Shown one piece after another: positions 21,539-31,273 of a stretch of 64,000 bases of DNA. The DNA comes from Bradyrhizobium sediminis. GTDB lineage: Bacteria; Pseudomonadota; Alphaproteobacteria; Rhizobiales; Xanthobacteraceae. The notes beneath the pieces are model-generated. The model ran no database searches. It saw only the letters and a list, made by a program, of their open reading frames with translations, and was not told the DNA's origin. Each line of letters begins with the position of its first letter. Within the stretch, counting starts at the first letter, position 1. Location of the stretch: assembly GCF_018736085.1 (NCBI RefSeq), contig NZ_CP076134.1, positions 2,862,501 to 2,926,500 of the forward strand. Direction: 5' to 3'. The translations under genes were made by a program, and so were the position numbers.

Positions 21539-21900
21539 TTAACCCGACGGGCAAGGTATCGCTTAACCCGTCGGGTAAATCAGATTTATCAGTTCGCCCG
21601 TCTCACCCGGCAAGAGGGGCGGGTCGCGATCGTCACGAACGCGGGTTGAGATGCGGTGGACGCGGCAGCGTCGGGCGGTTGGTGAGAACCGCCCGTTCGC
21701 ACATGACAGATTTTGCAGACACAAGAGCACGGCATAAGCCGTAAAACCATTGCGCAGGGAAGGCCGGATTGCCTCCGCTGAACCTGTATGCTCGTGTGCG
21801 TTTCTTGATGCACACTTTGCACACGAGACCGCGGGTGCAGCGCGCACCCGGCTTTCCCTGCACCCTCTTTTCTTCAGAGGGACAAAATTCGCCTCGCGCC
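21539..21900. repeat. Composite dispersed intergenic repeat (Bradyrhizobium type)
   Basis: The 708-base gap between the Bug-type gene and ilvD contains no gene I can support. From about 21539 it holds material I recognise as a dispersed Bradyrhizobiaceae repeat: an inverted pair ACCCGACGGG (21542-21551) and CCCGTCGGGT (21567-21576), then TTCGCCCGTCTCACCCGGC, a GTCACGAACGCGGG segment, CCATTGCGCAGGGAAGGCC, and GAGACCGCGGGTGCAGCGCG with CACCCGGCTTTCCCTGC. Compared with the form I remember it seems internally shortened. The remainder, 21900-22172, shows nothing clear apart from an AT-richer stretch near 21990-22020 that may carry the ilvD promoter. Confidence 0.6.
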
Positions 21901-22172
21901 GCGGGAAGCCACATCCTGTGGATGTATGGATGAGCCATAACACTGGATGCAATCAGCCCATGGTTGCCGATGCGCCACGATTGTTGCTTGGCCGCAACAG
22001 TCAGCGAAGATTTAACCGTCATCGCAGCAAGCGCTTGCACGCGCCGCTATTTGGCCACACCCCTCAATGAAATCATTCCTTCGTAGGCTTACGGCCACGG
22101 CGCTCGCGAAGGCGAAGGGAACCTGCTCAATTCCCGGGTCTAACAAGAGTTGGCCGGGGAAACAGGTTCGCG

Positions 22173-23897
22173 ATGGACGCCAGGACCGACATCAAGAAGC
22201 GACTGCCGAGCCGTCATGTGACGGAGGGCCCGGAGCGGGCACCGCACCGGTCGTATCTTTATGCCATGGGACTGACCACCGCGCAGATCCACCAGCCCTT
22301 TGTCGGCGTGGCGTCCTGCTGGAACGAGGCCGCGCCCTGCAACATCTCGCTGATGCGGCAGGCCCAGGCGGTCAAGAAGGGCGTCGCCTCCGCCGGCGGC
22401 ACCCCCCGCGAATTCTGCACCATCACCGTCACCGACGGCATCGCCATGGGCCATGACGGCATGCGCTCGTCGCTGCCTTCAAGGGAATGCATCGCCGATT
22501 CCGTCGAATTGACCATGCGCGGCCACGCCTACGACGCCCTCGTCGGGATCGCCGGCTGCGATAAGTCGTTGCCGGGCATGATGATGGCGATGGTCCGGCT
22601 CAACGTGCCCTCGATCTTCATCTATGGCGGCTCGATCCTGCCGGGCAATTTCCGCGGCCAGCAGGTCACGGTGCAGGACATGTTCGAGGCGGTCGGCAAG
22701 CATTCGGTCGGCGAAATGTCCGATGCCGACCTCGACGAAATCGAGCGGGTGGCCTGCCCGTCCGCTGGCGCGTGCGGTGCACAATTCACCGCCAACACCA
22801 TGGCAACGGTTTCCGAGGCCATCGGGCTGGCGTTGCCGTATTCGGCCGGGGCGCCCGCGCCCTACGAAATCCGCGACTCGTTCTGCATGACCGCGGGCGA
22901 GAAGGTGATGGAGCTGATCGCGCTGAATATCCGGCCGCGGGACATCGTCACCCGCCGCTCGCTGGAAAACGCCGCGGCCGTGGTGGCCGCTTCCGGCGGA
23001 TCGACCAATGCTGCACTGCACCTGCCTGCGATCGCCCACGAATGCGGCATCAAGTTCGACCTGTTCGACGTGGCGGAAATCTTCAAAAAAACACCATATG
23101 TCGCGGATTTGAAACCGGGCGGCCGTTATGTCGCCAAAGACATGTTCGAGGTTGGCGGCATACCGCTTCTGATGAAGACGCTGCTCGACAATGGCCACCT
23201 GCACGGGGATTGCTTGACCGTCACGGGCCGGACGATCGCCGAAAACCTCAAAAGCGTAAAATGGAATCCGCACCAGGACGTGGTGCGTTCCGCCGACAAG
23301 CCGATCACCGTCACCGGCGGTGTGGTCGGCCTGAAGGGGAATCTCGCGCCCGAGGGCGCGATCGTGAAGGTCGCGGGCATGTCGAATTTGAAATTTACCG
23401 GGCCGGCCCGCTGCTTCGATCGCGAAGAGGACGCCTTCGAGGCTGTCCAGAAGAAGACCTACAAAGAGGGCGAGGTCATCGTGATCCGCTATGAGGGGCC
23501 GCGCGGCGGTCCCGGCATGCGGGAAATGCTCTCGACCACGGCGGCGCTGACCGGGCAGGGCATGGGCGGCAAGATCGCCCTCATCACCGATGGCCGGTTC
23601 TCCGGCGCGACCCGAGGGTTCTGCATCGGCCATGTCGGGCCGGAGGCGGCCATTGGCGGGCCGATTGCGCTGCTGCGGGACGGCGATATCATTGAAATCG
23701 ACGCCGACGTCGGGACTCTTAACGTAAAATTGACCGACGCCGAGCTCGCCGAACGTAAGACCAAATGGAAGCCCCGAGAGACCAATCATACATCGGGTGT
23801 GCTCTGGAAATATGCCCAGCAGGTTGGGCCGGCGGTGGATGGCGCTGTAACCCATCCGGGCGGTGCGCACGAGAAGCAGTGTTATGCGGACATCTAG
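22173..23897 (+). CDS. ilvD: Dihydroxy-acid dehydratase
   Basis: This iron-sulfur enzyme dehydrates 2,3-dihydroxy-3-methylbutanoate and its homologue in valine, isoleucine and leucine synthesis. The 574-residue protein carries the cluster cysteines in [24 protein letters not shown] and [17 protein letters not shown], plus [15 protein letters not shown] and the C-terminal [20 protein letters not shown]. The family also includes sugar-acid dehydratases, and rhizobia often have several paralogues, so a sugar-acid role is a minor alternative. The ATG at 22173 begins [20 protein letters not shown], a normal N terminus. Its 3' end overlaps the exoR-like gene by 14 bases. Confidence 0.9.
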   Translation: MDARTDIKKRLPSRHVTEGPERAPHRSYLYAMGLTTAQIHQPFVGVASCWNEAAPCNISLMRQAQAVKKGVASAGGTPREFCTITVTDGIAMGHDGMRSSLPSRECIADSVELTMRGHAYDALVGIAGCDKSLPGMMMAMVRLNVPSIFIYGGSILPGNFRGQQVTVQDMFEAVGKHSVGEMSDADLDEIERVACPSAGACGAQFTANTMATVSEAIGLALPYSAGAPAPYEIRDSFCMTAGEKVMELIALNIRPRDIVTRRSLENAAAVVAASGGSTNAALHLPAIAHECGIKFDLFDVAEIFKKTPYVADLKPGGRYVAKDMFEVGGIPLLMKTLLDNGHLHGDCLTVTGRTIAENLKSVKWNPHQDVVRSADKPITVTGGVVGLKGNLAPEGAIVKVAGMSNLKFTGPARCFDREEDAFEAVQKKTYKEGEVIVIRYEGPRGGPGMREMLSTTAALTGQGMGGKIALITDGRFSGATRGFCIGHVGPEAAIGGPIALLRDGDIIEIDADVGTLNVKLTDAELAERKTKWKPRETNHTSGVLWKYAQQVGPAVDGAVTHPGGAHEKQCYADI

Positions 23898-24702
23898 GCG
23901 TATCATTCTTGCGTTGATTTTGGGGGCCGCCCCGGTGGCGGCTCCGGCCTTCGGATTCGACGGCGCGCCGGTCAACGCGGATACGGCTATTCCGGTGGTT
24001 TCGGCTCAGCCCGGCGCCGCAGCGGCCCTGAAGAAGGCGGTTCCGCCGGCGGCCTCGACCACCTCGCTGACTTCGCTGCAATATGCCGCCGAGGGCGGCC
24101 ACCCGATCGCGCAATGGAAACTGGGCCGGATGTACGCCGACGGCGATGGCGTCGCCCAGGACGACCTGCGCGCCTTCGAATATTTCAGCCGCATTGCCAA
24201 CCAGCATGCCGAAGACAGTCCGTCGGCGCCGCAGGCCGGGGTCGTTGCCAACGCCTTCGTGGCGCTCGGCCGCTACTACCTCAAGGGCATTCCCAACTCG
24301 AAGATCAAGTCGGATCCGGACCGGGCGCGCGAGATGTTTTCCTACGCCGCTTCGTATTTCGGCAATGCCGACGCGCAATACGATCTGGCCCGGCTCTATC
24401 TCAAGAGCGCCGGCTCGTCGCGGGACGATTTCCGCTACGGCGCGCGCTGGCTCGGCCTTGCCGCCCAGAAGGGCCAGCATCAGGCGCAGGCCATGCTCGG
24501 CCAGATGCTGTTCAACGGCGATCAGATGCCGCCTCAGCGCGCCCGCGGGCTGATGTGGCTGACGCTGGCGCGCGACAGCGCGGCGCCCGACGAGACCTGG
24601 ATCAAGGAAAGCTACAACAAGGCGATCGCCAGGGCGTCCGAGAACGACCGGGCGATGGCGCTGCAGATGCTCGAGCACTGGGTGCAGGGCCGCAAGGACT
24701 GA
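23884..24702 (+). CDS. exoR: ExoR-like Sel1-repeat periplasmic protein
   Basis: A 272-residue protein with a signal peptide ([20 protein letters not shown]) and at least three Sel1-type repeats ([20 protein letters not shown] near 68, [20 protein letters not shown] near 158, [19 protein letters not shown] near 195). Length, signal and the middle segment [20 protein letters not shown] resemble rhizobial ExoR, which in the periplasm restrains the ExoS-ChvI two-component system controlling exopolysaccharide and motility. I assign it as an ExoR homologue on that resemblance; exoS/chvI are not in the window. The ATG at 23884 lies inside the end of ilvD (14-base overlap), an unusual partner that suggests translational coupling. 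Confidence 0.65.
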   Translation: MRTSRRIILALILGAAPVAAPAFGFDGAPVNADTAIPVVSAQPGAAAALKKAVPPAASTTSLTSLQYAAEGGHPIAQWKLGRMYADGDGVAQDDLRAFEYFSRIANQHAEDSPSAPQAGVVANAFVALGRYYLKGIPNSKIKSDPDRAREMFSYAASYFGNADAQYDLARLYLKSAGSSRDDFRYGARWLGLAAQKGQHQAQAMLGQMLFNGDQMPPQRARGLMWLTLARDSAAPDETWIKESYNKAIARASENDRAMALQMLEHWVQGRKD

Positions 24703-24722
24703 CGTCCAACTCAGTCCGTGGC

Positions 24723-24741
24723 GCGGGCGAGACGTGCCCGC
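24723..24741. terminator. Hairpin between convergent exoR-like gene and xthA
   Basis: GCGGGC, 7-base loop, GCCCGC, in the 60-base gap between two converging genes. There is no strong T run on either side, so a Rho-independent terminator is only suggested. Confidence 0.3.
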
Positions 24742-24762
24742 CATTCCCTCAAATCGCAGCCG

Positions 24763-25554
24763 TCAGGCCGCTTCCAGGTCGAGATCGATCCAGACCGGCA
24801 CGTGGTCCGACGGCTTCTCCCAGGCGCGCACATAGCTGTCGATGCCGGCGTCGATCAGCCGGTCGCTGGCCTGCGGCGACAGCAGCAGATGATCGATACG
24901 CAGGCCGTGGTTCTTCTGCCACGCGCCCGCCTGGTAGTCCCAGAAGGTGTATTGTCCGGGGGCATCGGTGACCGCGCGCACCGCGTCGGTCAACCCGAGA
25001 CCAAGCAGCGACTGGAAGCTTTCCCGGGTCTGCGGGCGGAACAGGGCATCGTTGACCCAGGCGGCGGGGTTATGGACATCCTGCGCCGCCGGAATGACGT
25101 TGAAATCGCCGGCCAGCACCAGCGGCTCTTCCGCTTTAAGCCGCTGCTTCGAATACTCAAAAAGTCGTGACATCCATTTGAGTTTATAGGGATATTTCTC
25201 GGTCTCTGGTGGATTGCCGTTGGGCAGATAGAGGCAGGCGATCCGCAGCACGCCGCGTTTCAGCTGGACCACGCCCTCCAGAAACCGGGCGTGGGCATCC
25301 TCGTCGTCGCCCGCCAGGCCTGATTTGGTTTCATCGAACGGCAGCTTGGACAGCAGCGCCACCCCGTTGAAGGTCTTCTGGCCATGGGTGACCACGTTGT
25401 AGCCGAGCGCTTCGATTTCCAGCCGCGGAAACGCCTCGTCGACGCACTTGATCTCCTGCAGGCAGACGATGTCGGGCGCACAGTCCTTCAGCCAGACCAG
25501 GAGATGGTCGATCCGCTGCCGGACCGAATTGACGTTCCACGTAGCAATACGCAT
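24763..25554 (-). CDS. xthA: Exodeoxyribonuclease III
   Basis: A 263-residue AP endonuclease/3' exonuclease of the endonuclease-exonuclease-phosphatase fold used in base-excision repair. Motifs: MRIATWNVNSVRQR at the start (Asn metal ligand), CLQEIKC with catalytic Glu, CLYLPNG, LAGDFNVIPAAQDVHNP, FWDYQAGAWQKNHGLRIDHLL and the C-terminal SDHVPVWIDL with the catalytic His. The start at ATG 25554 is chosen because the protein family begins exactly there; an upstream ATG would add nine odd residues. It is transcribed away from the RND genes. Confidence 0.95.
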   Translation of the reverse strand: MRIATWNVNSVRQRIDHLLVWLKDCAPDIVCLQEIKCVDEAFPRLEIEALGYNVVTHGQKTFNGVALLSKLPFDETKSGLAGDDEDAHARFLEGVVQLKRGVLRIACLYLPNGNPPETEKYPYKLKWMSRLFEYSKQRLKAEEPLVLAGDFNVIPAAQDVHNPAAWVNDALFRPQTRESFQSLLGLGLTDAVRAVTDAPGQYTFWDYQAGAWQKNHGLRIDHLLLSPQASDRLIDAGIDSYVRAWEKPSDHVPVWIDLDLEAA

Positions 25555-25710
25555 CAGGGGTTTCCGGGCAAGTAACGACAAATTTTGGGTTCACTGGCAT
25601 ACCATGCGCGGCGGCGCTGTGATAACCGTTTAGAACAAGGCGGAAGGTCGCCATCAAGGGGCAGGAACGGACCGTCCCGGTCGCAGGTGGACCGGCCGAC
25701 GTGAAATGCG

Positions 25711-26838
25711 ATGAAAAAACGAAACCTCATGATTCTGGCGGGCGCGCTCGGCATCGCGGCGCTGGCGGCCTATGTAACCCGTACGTCATGGATGAGCGGC
25801 GGCAGTGTCCAGGGACCGCCCCGGGCCCGCGTGGTGTCGGTTGAACTGGCCAAGGCCGAGCGCAAGCCGGTGCCGGTCGATGTCGATTCGATCGGAACGG
25901 TAACGCCGATTTCCAGCGTGGCGCTGAAATCGCGGGTCGAAACCACCATCGTCTCCGTCCATTTCGAAGACGGCGCCAAGGTCAACAAGGGCGATCTGTT
26001 GTTTACGCTCGACGCGCGCCAGATCGATGCTCTGATCGAGCAGGCCGAGGGCGTGCTCGCCAAGGATCAGGCGCAGCTCGAAGCCGCGCTACGCGACGTC
26101 CGGCGCTTCGGCGACCTGATCGGCAAGGGCGCGACCACGCAAGTCAACCTCGATAACGCCAAGACCCAGGCCGATATCCTGACCGGCACCATCAAGGCGG
26201 ACCAGTCCGCGCTGGACAATCTGAGGGTCCAAAAGAGCTACACCACCATCCGCGCGCCGTTTTCGGGACGGATCAGCGTCGCCAATGTGAAGGTCGGTAA
26301 TTTCGTCCGGCCTGCCGATACCGCGCCGCTCGCCGTCATCAATCAGATGGCGCCGGTCTATGTGACCTTCGCCATCCCGCAGCGCGCTTTGGTCGAGCTG
26401 CGCGATGCCATGGCGGCCGGGGGCTCCAAGGTGATTGCCACCATCCCGGGCCACCAGCGATCCGAGGACGGCAAGGTGGCGATGGTCGAAAACACGGTCG
26501 ATGCCACCACCGGCATGGTCACCGTGCGCGGCATCATGAACAACGAGAACGAGACCCTGTGGCCGGGGACGCTGGTGAATACCAGGCTCATCATTCGCAC
26601 CGAGGACGGCGTGACGGTGCCCACGGCCGCCGTGCAGCGCAGCCAGAGCGGCAATTTCGTTTTCGTCATGAAGGACGGCAAGGCCCACGTTCAGCCGGTG
26701 ACGGTCAGCCGCACCTTTCAGGGATCATCCGTGATCGCCAGCGGGCTGTCCGGCGGCGAGGATGTCATCGTAGACGGGCAACTGTTGTTGTCGGAGGGGA
26801 CTCCTGTCGCGCCGCGCGGCGCCAAAGCGGGGGCCTGA
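25711..26838 (+). CDS. RND efflux periplasmic adaptor (MdtA/AcrA-type)
   Basis: The 375-residue membrane-fusion protein connects an inner-membrane RND pump with an outer-membrane channel. It has an N-terminal hydrophobic anchor (LMILAGALGIAALAAY), lipoyl-like halves (VALKSRVETTIVSVHFEDGA, then KSYTTIRAPFSGRI), a coiled-coil hairpin between about residues 105 and 165, and a beta-barrel domain with VTVRGIMNNENETLWPGTLV. No lipobox cysteine is seen, so it is likely membrane-anchored. It is followed after 3 bases by the pump gene; no TolC-like gene is adjacent. Confidence 0.92.
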   Translation: MKKRNLMILAGALGIAALAAYVTRTSWMSGGSVQGPPRARVVSVELAKAERKPVPVDVDSIGTVTPISSVALKSRVETTIVSVHFEDGAKVNKGDLLFTLDARQIDALIEQAEGVLAKDQAQLEAALRDVRRFGDLIGKGATTQVNLDNAKTQADILTGTIKADQSALDNLRVQKSYTTIRAPFSGRISVANVKVGNFVRPADTAPLAVINQMAPVYVTFAIPQRALVELRDAMAAGGSKVIATIPGHQRSEDGKVAMVENTVDATTGMVTVRGIMNNENETLWPGTLVNTRLIIRTEDGVTVPTAAVQRSQSGNFVFVMKDGKAHVQPVTVSRTFQGSSVIASGLSGGEDVIVDGQLLLSEGTPVAPRGAKAGA

Positions 26839-26841
26839 CCG

Positions 26842-29800
26842 ATGACCCTGTCGGAGCTTTGTATCCGCCGCCCGGTCATGACGGCTCTGATGACGGCTAC
26901 GATCATCGCTTTCGGCGTGTTCGGCTTTCGGCTGCTGCCGGTCTCAGCCCTCCCCAAGGTGGATTTCCCGACCATCGCGGTGACCGCGACGTTGCCGGGT
27001 GCCAGCGCCGACACCATGGCGGCTTCCGTCGCCGGTCCGATCGAACGCCAGCTCTCGACCATTGCCGGTATCTCGTCGATGTCCTCGACCTCCTCGCAGG
27101 GCACCACCGCGATCATCATTCAATTTGATCTCAACCGGAACATCGACGCCGCCGCGCTGGACGTGCAGACCGCGCTGACCATCGCGCAGCGCCGGCTGCC
27201 GGTCGAGATGATCACTCCGCCGACTTTCCGGAAGGTCAATCCCTCGGAATTCGCGGTGCTGTTCATCTCACTGAGGTCGGAAACGTTGCCGCTGTCCACG
27301 GTCAACGAATATGGCGACATCACCATCGCGCAGGCGTTGTCGCAGATTCAGGGCGTCGCCCAGGTCGTGATTTTCGGCAGTCAGAAATTCGCCGTTCGCG
27401 TGCAAGCCGATCCTGAAGCCGCCGCGGCGCGCGGCCTGACGCTGGATGACATCAGGACCGCGGTCGCGCGCGCGAACTCGTCCACGCCGGTCGGCACGCT
27501 GAACGGGCCGAAACAGGACGTGGCGCTTCAGGCCTCCGGCCAGATGGCCAATGCGGCCGACTACCGGCACGTGATCGTCGCCTGGCGCAATGGTTCGCCG
27601 GTGCGGCTCGACGAGGTGGCGCGCGTCTATGACAGCGTCGAGAACGACAAGATCGCAAGCTGGTTCAACGGCACCCGCTCGATCGTTCTGGCCATCTTCA
27701 AGCAGCCGGACGCCAACACGGTAGCCGTCGTCGACGGCGTGCTGGCGAAGCTGCCAGCGTTGCGCGCGCAGATTCCGCCGTCGGTGACGATCCAGGTCGC
27801 GATGGATCGTTCGCAGTCGATCCGGCAATCCGTCGCCGACGTCGAAGAGACCCTGCTGATCGCCATCGGCCTCGTGATCCTGGTGATCTTCCTGTTCCTG
27901 CGCTCGGCGTCCGCGACCTTTATTCCGGCATTGGCGGTGCCGATCTCGCTCTGCGGCACCTTCGCCGTCATGTATGTGCTGGACTTCTCCGTCAACAACA
28001 TGACGCTGCTGGCTCTGACCTTGTCGGTCGGTTTCGTGGTCGATGACGCCATTGTCATGCTGGAAAACATCGTCCGCCACATCGAACATGGCGTGCGTCC
28101 GTTTGAGGCGGCCCTGAAGGGCGCGCGCGAGGTCGGCTTTACCATCATTTCGATCACCTTCTCGCTGATCGCGGTGTTCATTCCCGTGCTGCTGATGGGC
28201 GGCATCGTCGGCCGCGTGTTCCGCGAATTCGCGGTCACGATAGCGGTTGCGATCATGGTTTCCGGTTTCGTTTCGCTGACGCTGACGCCGATGCTGTGCG
28301 CGCGCGTGCTGAAGGCCCATGACGAGACCAGGAAACCGAACATCGTGCTGCGGGTGTTCGAGCGGATGTTCGATTCCTGGCTTCGTGCCTACGAATGGTC
28401 GCTCGACTGGGTGCTTGCCCGCAAGCCGATGATGCTGGTGGTGACGCTGGCGACGCTCGCCGGCACCGTCGCGCTCTACGTCGTCGTGCCCAAGGGATTC
28501 TTTCCCCAGGAAGACACCGGCTTTCTGTTCGGTACGACCGAAGCCGCGACCGACACGTCGTTCGAGGCCATGACGGTACGCCAGAAGGAACTGGCCGATC
28601 TGCTCAGCAAGGACCCGGCGGTACAGTACATCAACAGTACCGTGGGCGCGGGCGGCCCGAACACGACTACCAATTATGCGCGGCTGTTCATCGCGCTGAA
28701 ACCGCGGAAGGAGCGGGAAGCGGCCCCGGTGGTGATGGCTCGTCTGCGCCAGAAGGCGGCCCAGGTGCCGGGGATGCAGGCGTTTTTCCAGAGCGTCCAG
28801 AACCTCAACATCGGCGGCCGGCTGTCCAAGAGCCAGTACCAGTACGCCCTGCAGAGCGGCGATACGGAATCGCTCTACCGGGTGGCGCCGGAAATGCGCG
28901 ACAGGATCGCCAAGGTCCCCGGGCTGCTCGACGTCACCACCGATCTCTACATCAAGAATCCGCAAATGACCGTCGAGATCGACCGCGAGAAGGCCGCGGT
29001 CTACGGCATCACCGTCGATCACGTCCGCAACCAGCTCTATAACGCCTATGGCGGCCGGCAGATCGGCACCATCTACATGCCATCGAACGACTATCAGATC
29101 ATCCTCGAGGTGCAGCCGCAGTTTCGCATCGATCCGTCGAACCTGTCCAAGCTCTACATGAAGACCGCCAACAACCAGACCATCCCGCTGGATGCGGTGG
29201 CCAAACTGGTGCCGACGGTCGGCCCGCTGCAGATCAATCACCAGGGCCAGCAGCCCGCGGTGACGGTCTCGTTCAACCTCGCGCCCGGCTATTCGCTCGG
29301 CTACGCCGTGAACGAGATTACCAAGATCGAGCAAAGCTCGAATCTTCCTGCCACCATCGCCACCGGCTTCTCCGGCACCGCGCAGGTGTTCCAGGATTCC
29401 CTGCGCGGGCAGGGGGTGCTGATCCTCGCGGCGGTGTTCGCGGCCTTCGTGATCCTCGGCATCCTCTACGAAAGCTTCATTCACCCCATCACGATCATTT
29501 CCGGCCTGCCGTCGGCCGGCATCGGCGCGATCCTGACGCTGATGGCGTTCAACATGGAACTGTCGGTCATCGCCATGATCGGCATCGTGATGCTGGTCGG
29601 CATCGTCAAGAAGAACGCCATCATGATGGTGGACTTCGCGCTGGAGCGCCGCCGAGTCGGGTTGAGCGCCGAGCACGCCATTCGCGAGGCCGCGTTGCTG
29701 CGGTTCCGCCCGATCATGATGACGACGTTCGCGGCGATCTTCGGCACGCTGCCGATCGCGATCGGCGCCGGCGCCGGCGCCGAGCTGCGCCAGCCGCTCG

Positions 29801-29970
29801 GCATTGCCGTGGTCGGCGGTCTCTGCGTCTCGCAGCTGCTGACGCTGTTCATCACGCCGGTGATCTACATCTACCTCGACCGGATCGACCGCCGGCTGAA
29901 GCGCCGCCTCGAACCGCAGGCGGAGGAGGGCGACAATGTCGAGCGGCCGCATGTCGCCGCGGCGGAGTAA
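26842..29970 (+). CDS. RND efflux permease (MdtB/AcrB-type, HAE family)
   Basis: A 1042-residue proton-driven pump of the AcrB/MdtB type with the usual 12 transmembrane helices in two halves and two large periplasmic loops. It starts MTLSELCIRRPVMTALM, a typical first helix. The proton-relay pair is present in SVGFVVDDAIVMLENIVRHIE (helix 4), which separates hydrophobe/amphiphile exporters from inactive homologues. Other landmarks: FPTIAVTATLPGASADTM, the second-half VGIVKKNAIMMVDFALE and LRFRPIMMTTFAAI. Substrates could be drugs, detergents or plant phenolics. The last 35 bases overlap the next gene, whose ribosome site lies within this one. Confidence 0.95.
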   Translation: MTLSELCIRRPVMTALMTATIIAFGVFGFRLLPVSALPKVDFPTIAVTATLPGASADTMAASVAGPIERQLSTIAGISSMSSTSSQGTTAIIIQFDLNRNIDAAALDVQTALTIAQRRLPVEMITPPTFRKVNPSEFAVLFISLRSETLPLSTVNEYGDITIAQALSQIQGVAQVVIFGSQKFAVRVQADPEAAAARGLTLDDIRTAVARANSSTPVGTLNGPKQDVALQASGQMANAADYRHVIVAWRNGSPVRLDEVARVYDSVENDKIASWFNGTRSIVLAIFKQPDANTVAVVDGVLAKLPALRAQIPPSVTIQVAMDRSQSIRQSVADVEETLLIAIGLVILVIFLFLRSASATFIPALAVPISLCGTFAVMYVLDFSVNNMTLLALTLSVGFVVDDAIVMLENIVRHIEHGVRPFEAALKGAREVGFTIISITFSLIAVFIPVLLMGGIVGRVFREFAVTIAVAIMVSGFVSLTLTPMLCARVLKAHDETRKPNIVLRVFERMFDSWLRAYEWSLDWVLARKPMMLVVTLATLAGTVALYVVVPKGFFPQEDTGFLFGTTEAATDTSFEAMTVRQKELADLLSKDPAVQYINSTVGAGGPNTTTNYARLFIALKPRKEREAAPVVMARLRQKAAQVPGMQAFFQSVQNLNIGGRLSKSQYQYALQSGDTESLYRVAPEMRDRIAKVPGLLDVTTDLYIKNPQMTVEIDREKAAVYGITVDHVRNQLYNAYGGRQIGTIYMPSNDYQIILEVQPQFRIDPSNLSKLYMKTANNQTIPLDAVAKLVPTVGPLQINHQGQQPAVTVSFNLAPGYSLGYAVNEITKIEQSSNLPATIATGFSGTAQVFQDSLRGQGVLILAAVFAAFVILGILYESFIHPITIISGLPSAGIGAILTLMAFNMELSVIAMIGIVMLVGIVKKNAIMMVDFALERRRVGLSAEHAIREAALLRFRPIMMTTFAAIFGTLPIAIGAGAGAELRQPLGIAVVGGLCVSQLLTLFITPVIYIYLDRIDRRLKRRLEPQAEEGDNVERPHVAAAE

Positions 29971-30829
29971 TGACGCCGGGCCGAAGATGACGCCGCACCG
30001 TGGACACGTGGCGGCCCTGATTGCCGCGAGCCTGTTCGCCGGCTTGGCTGAGCGCGTTCTCGCCGACGAGCCGATCGAAATCTTCGACGCGCACCTGCAC
30101 TACAACTGGGAACCGAAGCCGTACTACCAGCTCGATGAGGTGCTGGCGCTGCTCAAGAAAAATCGCGTGACCGGTATCCTCGCCACCAGCCGCCCCAACA
30201 CCGGCACCCATGCGCTGATGGATGCCAAGGCCGAGGGTCTGCAGGTGGTGCCCTTCATCAGGCCGTACCGGGTGCGTCCCGATATCCAGACCTGGTTCAA
30301 GGACCCCGTCATCTTCGAACTGGTGCAGGACGAGTTCAAGCGCGGCTATTATCGCGGCGTCGGCGAGTTTCATCTGTCGGGACAAGCTGCCGACACCGAG
30401 GTGGTCAGGGACACCGTCAACTTTGCCGTGGCAAACGATCTCTATCTGCACGCCCATGCCGATGAGGCCGCGCTGGAAATCCTGATGCGGCATAATCCCA
30501 AGGCGCGGATCATCTGGGCGCATACCGGCTTTGGCATCCCCGGCGAGCGCGTCGCCGCGATGCTGGCCAAATATCCCAAGCTGTGGGGTGAATTGTCGTA
30601 CCGCAGCGGCATCACCGACGGGGCCGGGAAACTGACGCCGGAATGGCGAGCGCTGTTTGAGCGCTATCCCGACCGTTTCCTGCTCGGCTCGGATACCTGG
30701 GTCCCGGAGCGCTGGGCGAGCTACGGTGAAATCATGGCCGGGTATCGCGCCTGGCTGGCGCAATTGCCGCCCGATGTCGCCCGGCAGATCGCGCACGGCA
30801 ACGCCAGGGCGTTGTTCTCAGGCCGCTAG
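29936..30829 (+). CDS. Secreted amidohydrolase-family protein
   Basis: A 297-residue metal-dependent hydrolase (amidohydrolase_2-like TIM barrel). Visible metal and catalytic residues: FDAHLHYNW (HxH), HAHADEAAL, IIWAHTGFG and LLGSDTW. An N-terminal hydrophobic segment (HVAALIAASLFAGLAERVLA) ahead of the domain suggests export to the periplasm, unusual for this family. The start at 29936 is supported by GGAGGAGG at 29922-29929, inside the end of the RND pump gene, giving a 35-base overlap and likely translational coupling; an internal ATG at 29987 has no such site. Substrate unknown. A link to the pump, such as processing of an exported compound, is inferred only from context. Confidence 0.8.
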   Translation: MSSGRMSPRRSNDAGPKMTPHRGHVAALIAASLFAGLAERVLADEPIEIFDAHLHYNWEPKPYYQLDEVLALLKKNRVTGILATSRPNTGTHALMDAKAEGLQVVPFIRPYRVRPDIQTWFKDPVIFELVQDEFKRGYYRGVGEFHLSGQAADTEVVRDTVNFAVANDLYLHAHADEAALEILMRHNPKARIIWAHTGFGIPGERVAAMLAKYPKLWGELSYRSGITDGAGKLTPEWRALFERYPDRFLLGSDTWVPERWASYGEIMAGYRAWLAQLPPDVARQIAHGNARALFSGR

Positions 30830-30835
30830 ATGTTC

Positions 30836-31165
30836 TCAGATCGAGAAGCTGGTGCCGCAGCCGCAGGATGCGGTGGCGTTCGGATTGACCACCCGGAACG
30901 AGGCGCCGATCAGGTCGTCGACGAAATCCACTTCGGAGCCGGCCAGGAAGGGCACCGAAGCCGGATCGACCAGCACCACGGCGCTGTCGCGCTCGATCAC
31001 CAGATCATCCTCGGCCTTCGCGCGCTCGACGTCGAACTTGTACTGGAAGCCCGAGCAGCCGCCGCCTTCGACGCTGATCCGCAGCATGGCGCCGTCACCC
31101 TCGGTCTTGAGGATTTCCCCGATGCGGCGGGCGGCCCGCTCGCTGATGGTGACGGCAGTCGTCAT
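30836..31165 (-). CDS. erpA: Iron-sulfur cluster insertion protein ErpA (HesB/IscA family)
   Basis: An A-type carrier that passes Fe-S clusters to target enzymes. The 109-residue protein has the three invariant cysteines, one in GGGCSGFQYKF and two in the C-terminal ASCGCGTSFSI, plus RISVEGGGC in the barrel. The wording of the N terminus (TISERAARRIGEILK) and the absence of a suf or isc cluster favour ErpA over IscA or SufA, which share the fold. It lies convergent to the amidohydrolase gene, 6 bases apart, and divergent from dgt, as commonly seen in rhizobia. Confidence 0.88.
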   Translation of the reverse strand: MTTAVTISERAARRIGEILKTEGDGAMLRISVEGGGCSGFQYKFDVERAKAEDDLVIERDSAVVLVDPASVPFLAGSEVDFVDDLIGASFRVVNPNATASCGCGTSFSI

Positions 31166-31273
31166 GTGAGGTCTCCGGTCGCCGGTGCCATAGCCAATTT
31201 ATTTGGTATCCGGCGCTGCCCATAGTTAAGTGCGCCGGCCACGGGAATCAAACCATTAGGGGATCAATACATC

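Noticed and set aside
22067..22172. Leader peptide and attenuator for ilvD
   Set aside because: The short frame before ilvD has no run of Ile, Val or Leu codons and I see no alternative terminator hairpins.
27268..29952. A very long minus-strand frame opposite the RND pump
   Set aside because: It is rich in His, Arg, Gln and Asp, the usual mirror image of a GC-rich gene, and has no recognisable motif.
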